The notes under the pieces: model-generated
The model's input: the letters and a program-made list of their open reading frames with translations, nothing else
Told to the model about the DNA's origin: nothing
The model's database searches: none
NCBI RefSeq assembly: GCF_900168125.1
Contig: NZ_FUZF01000014.1
Location: 1 to 64,000, forward strand
Source: Sphingobacterium nematocida
GTDB lineage: Bacteria; Bacteroidota; Bacteroidia; Sphingobacteriales; Sphingobacteriaceae
Length of the DNA stretch: 64,000 nucleotides
Direction of reading: 5' to 3'
Shown here: in pieces, positions 63,486-64,000 of the stretch
How the letters are laid out: each line of letters opens with the position of its first letter
Numbering within the stretch: position 1 is the first letter of the stretch
Translations under genes and position numbers: made by a program

Positions 63486-64000
63486 ATGATTGAAGATTTA
63501 ATCTGGAACGAAAACTTTCAAACAATTTTAGTTTCTCTTCTTTGTGGCTCCGTGGTGGGCATGGAACGTGAATATCGGAATAAATCGGCAGGGTTTCGTA
63601 CAGTCATTTTGATTTGCCTCGGTGCAACAATCTTTACGATGGGGTCTCGTTTGGGAAATCTTTCTGATGATAGAATTGCGGCCAATATTGTGACAGGTAT
63701 AGGTTTTCTAGGTGCCGGGGTTATATATCAGGGCAAGTTTTCTGTTCAAGGACTTACTACGGCTGCGGTAATATGGACCATGGCAGCTGTTGGCATGTTG
63801 GTTGGTTTTGGACAGTTTACGTTAGGAATAGCACTAGCTATCCTCATGGTGGTCGTGTTGTCGTTGTTTCAAAAAATGGAAACATTCTTGTCTAATGTCT
63901 ATTTTTCAAGAACAATCAACATCACGTTTGTTGACAACAAGGCAAGCCGTCTTCACGAGTTTGAAACATTCCTTAAGGATAGTGGGATACACGCACTGCG
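63486..64000 (+). CDS. MgtC/SapB-family protein (partial, 3' end outside window)
   Basis: The frame starts at ATG 63486 and stays open to the right edge (171 codons). The first 140 residues are the MgtC domain: GSVVGMEREYRNKSAGFRTV, NIVTGIGFLGAGVIYQGK and GLTTAAVIWTMAAVGMLVG. It parallels the mgtC at 15572 but differs through most of its length, so it is a paralogue rather than a fresh duplicate. The C-terminal soluble part begins near residue 145. The function is probably the same type of membrane regulator. Confidence 0.9.
   Translation, partial: MIEDLIWNENFQTILVSLLCGSVVGMEREYRNKSAGFRTVILICLGATIFTMGSRLGNLSDDRIAANIVTGIGFLGAGVIYQGKFSVQGLTTAAVIWTMAAVGMLVGFGQFTLGIALAILMVVVLSLFQKMETFLSNVYFSRTINITFVDNKASRLHEFETFLKDSGIHAL

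Overview
The window looks like chromosomal DNA from a Bacteroidetes bacterium, most likely a Sphingobacteriaceae member (Sphingobacterium/Pedobacter-like). The grounds are moderate-to-low GC by eye, a SusC/SusD pair with an ECF sigma factor and FecR-type anti-sigma, several promoter candidates of the Bacteroidetes TTTG/TAnnTTTG kind, weak Shine-Dalgarno sequences, LytTR-type two-component genes and many lipoproteins with an early cysteine. The genus is inference; no rRNA is present. The only RNA gene found is a tRNA-Ser(TGA).

Layout. 1-640: an IS3-type element enters from the left edge and truncates an RND efflux adaptor gene. 748-2630: LytTR regulator and its sensor kinase. 2955-11542: a tightly packed five-gene operon encoding an HD phosphohydrolase fused to a PycTM (Pycsar effector-like) membrane domain, an SdiA-regulated-type lipoprotein, a GAF protein, a kinase-like domain fused to an Omp85-type barrel, and a SulP anion transporter. 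11627-13224: a radical SAM protein of the spore photoproduct lyase type overlapping an AlkD-like repair protein. 13423-19056: an OmpR-type two-component system, then mgtC and mgtA, with four 11-bp-phased heptamers ahead of mgtC. 19045-22260: a DUF1801 protein, three GNAT acetyltransferases and a GrpB protein. 22428-24757: an interrupted secreted-protein gene, a methyltransferase, an ElaA-type GNAT, a 40-residue HAD remnant and a DUF1456 protein. 24972-28470: secreted proteins, including an M28 peptidase. 28471-29178: a gene-poor tRNA-Ser locus with signs of an old integration. 29302-34974: bestrophin, GH25 lysozyme, thioredoxin, CorC/CNNM protein, sugar kinase-like and CBM9-like proteins. 35036-38948: beta-lactamase-fold hydrolase, carboxypeptidase-like domain protein, M1 peptidase and ArsC/Spx-like protein. 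39156-43219: housekeeping genes (FBP aldolase, lepA, folD). 43429-44585: a lysine/alanine-rich lipoprotein and a GreA-like protein. 44693-51932: a sensory island (two hybrid kinases, receivers, CheR, CheB; no chemoreceptor). 51993-61419: a sugar-uptake locus (sigma, anti-sigma, SusC, SusD, split LysO transporter, GH63-like hydrolase). 61460 to the end: exported Fe/Mn superoxide dismutase, an unknown lipoprotein and a second MgtC at the right edge.

How the genes may work together. The best candidates for something new are the 2955-11542 operon, where a Pycsar-effector-like membrane protein without a nearby cyclase sits with a predicted surface kinase-barrel; the photolyase-like/AlkD-like repair pair; the two-component system with a phased operator array before the Mg2+ genes; and the sugar locus carrying a two-gene LysO lysine-exporter homologue. 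All functions are read from sequence motifs; no search was run.
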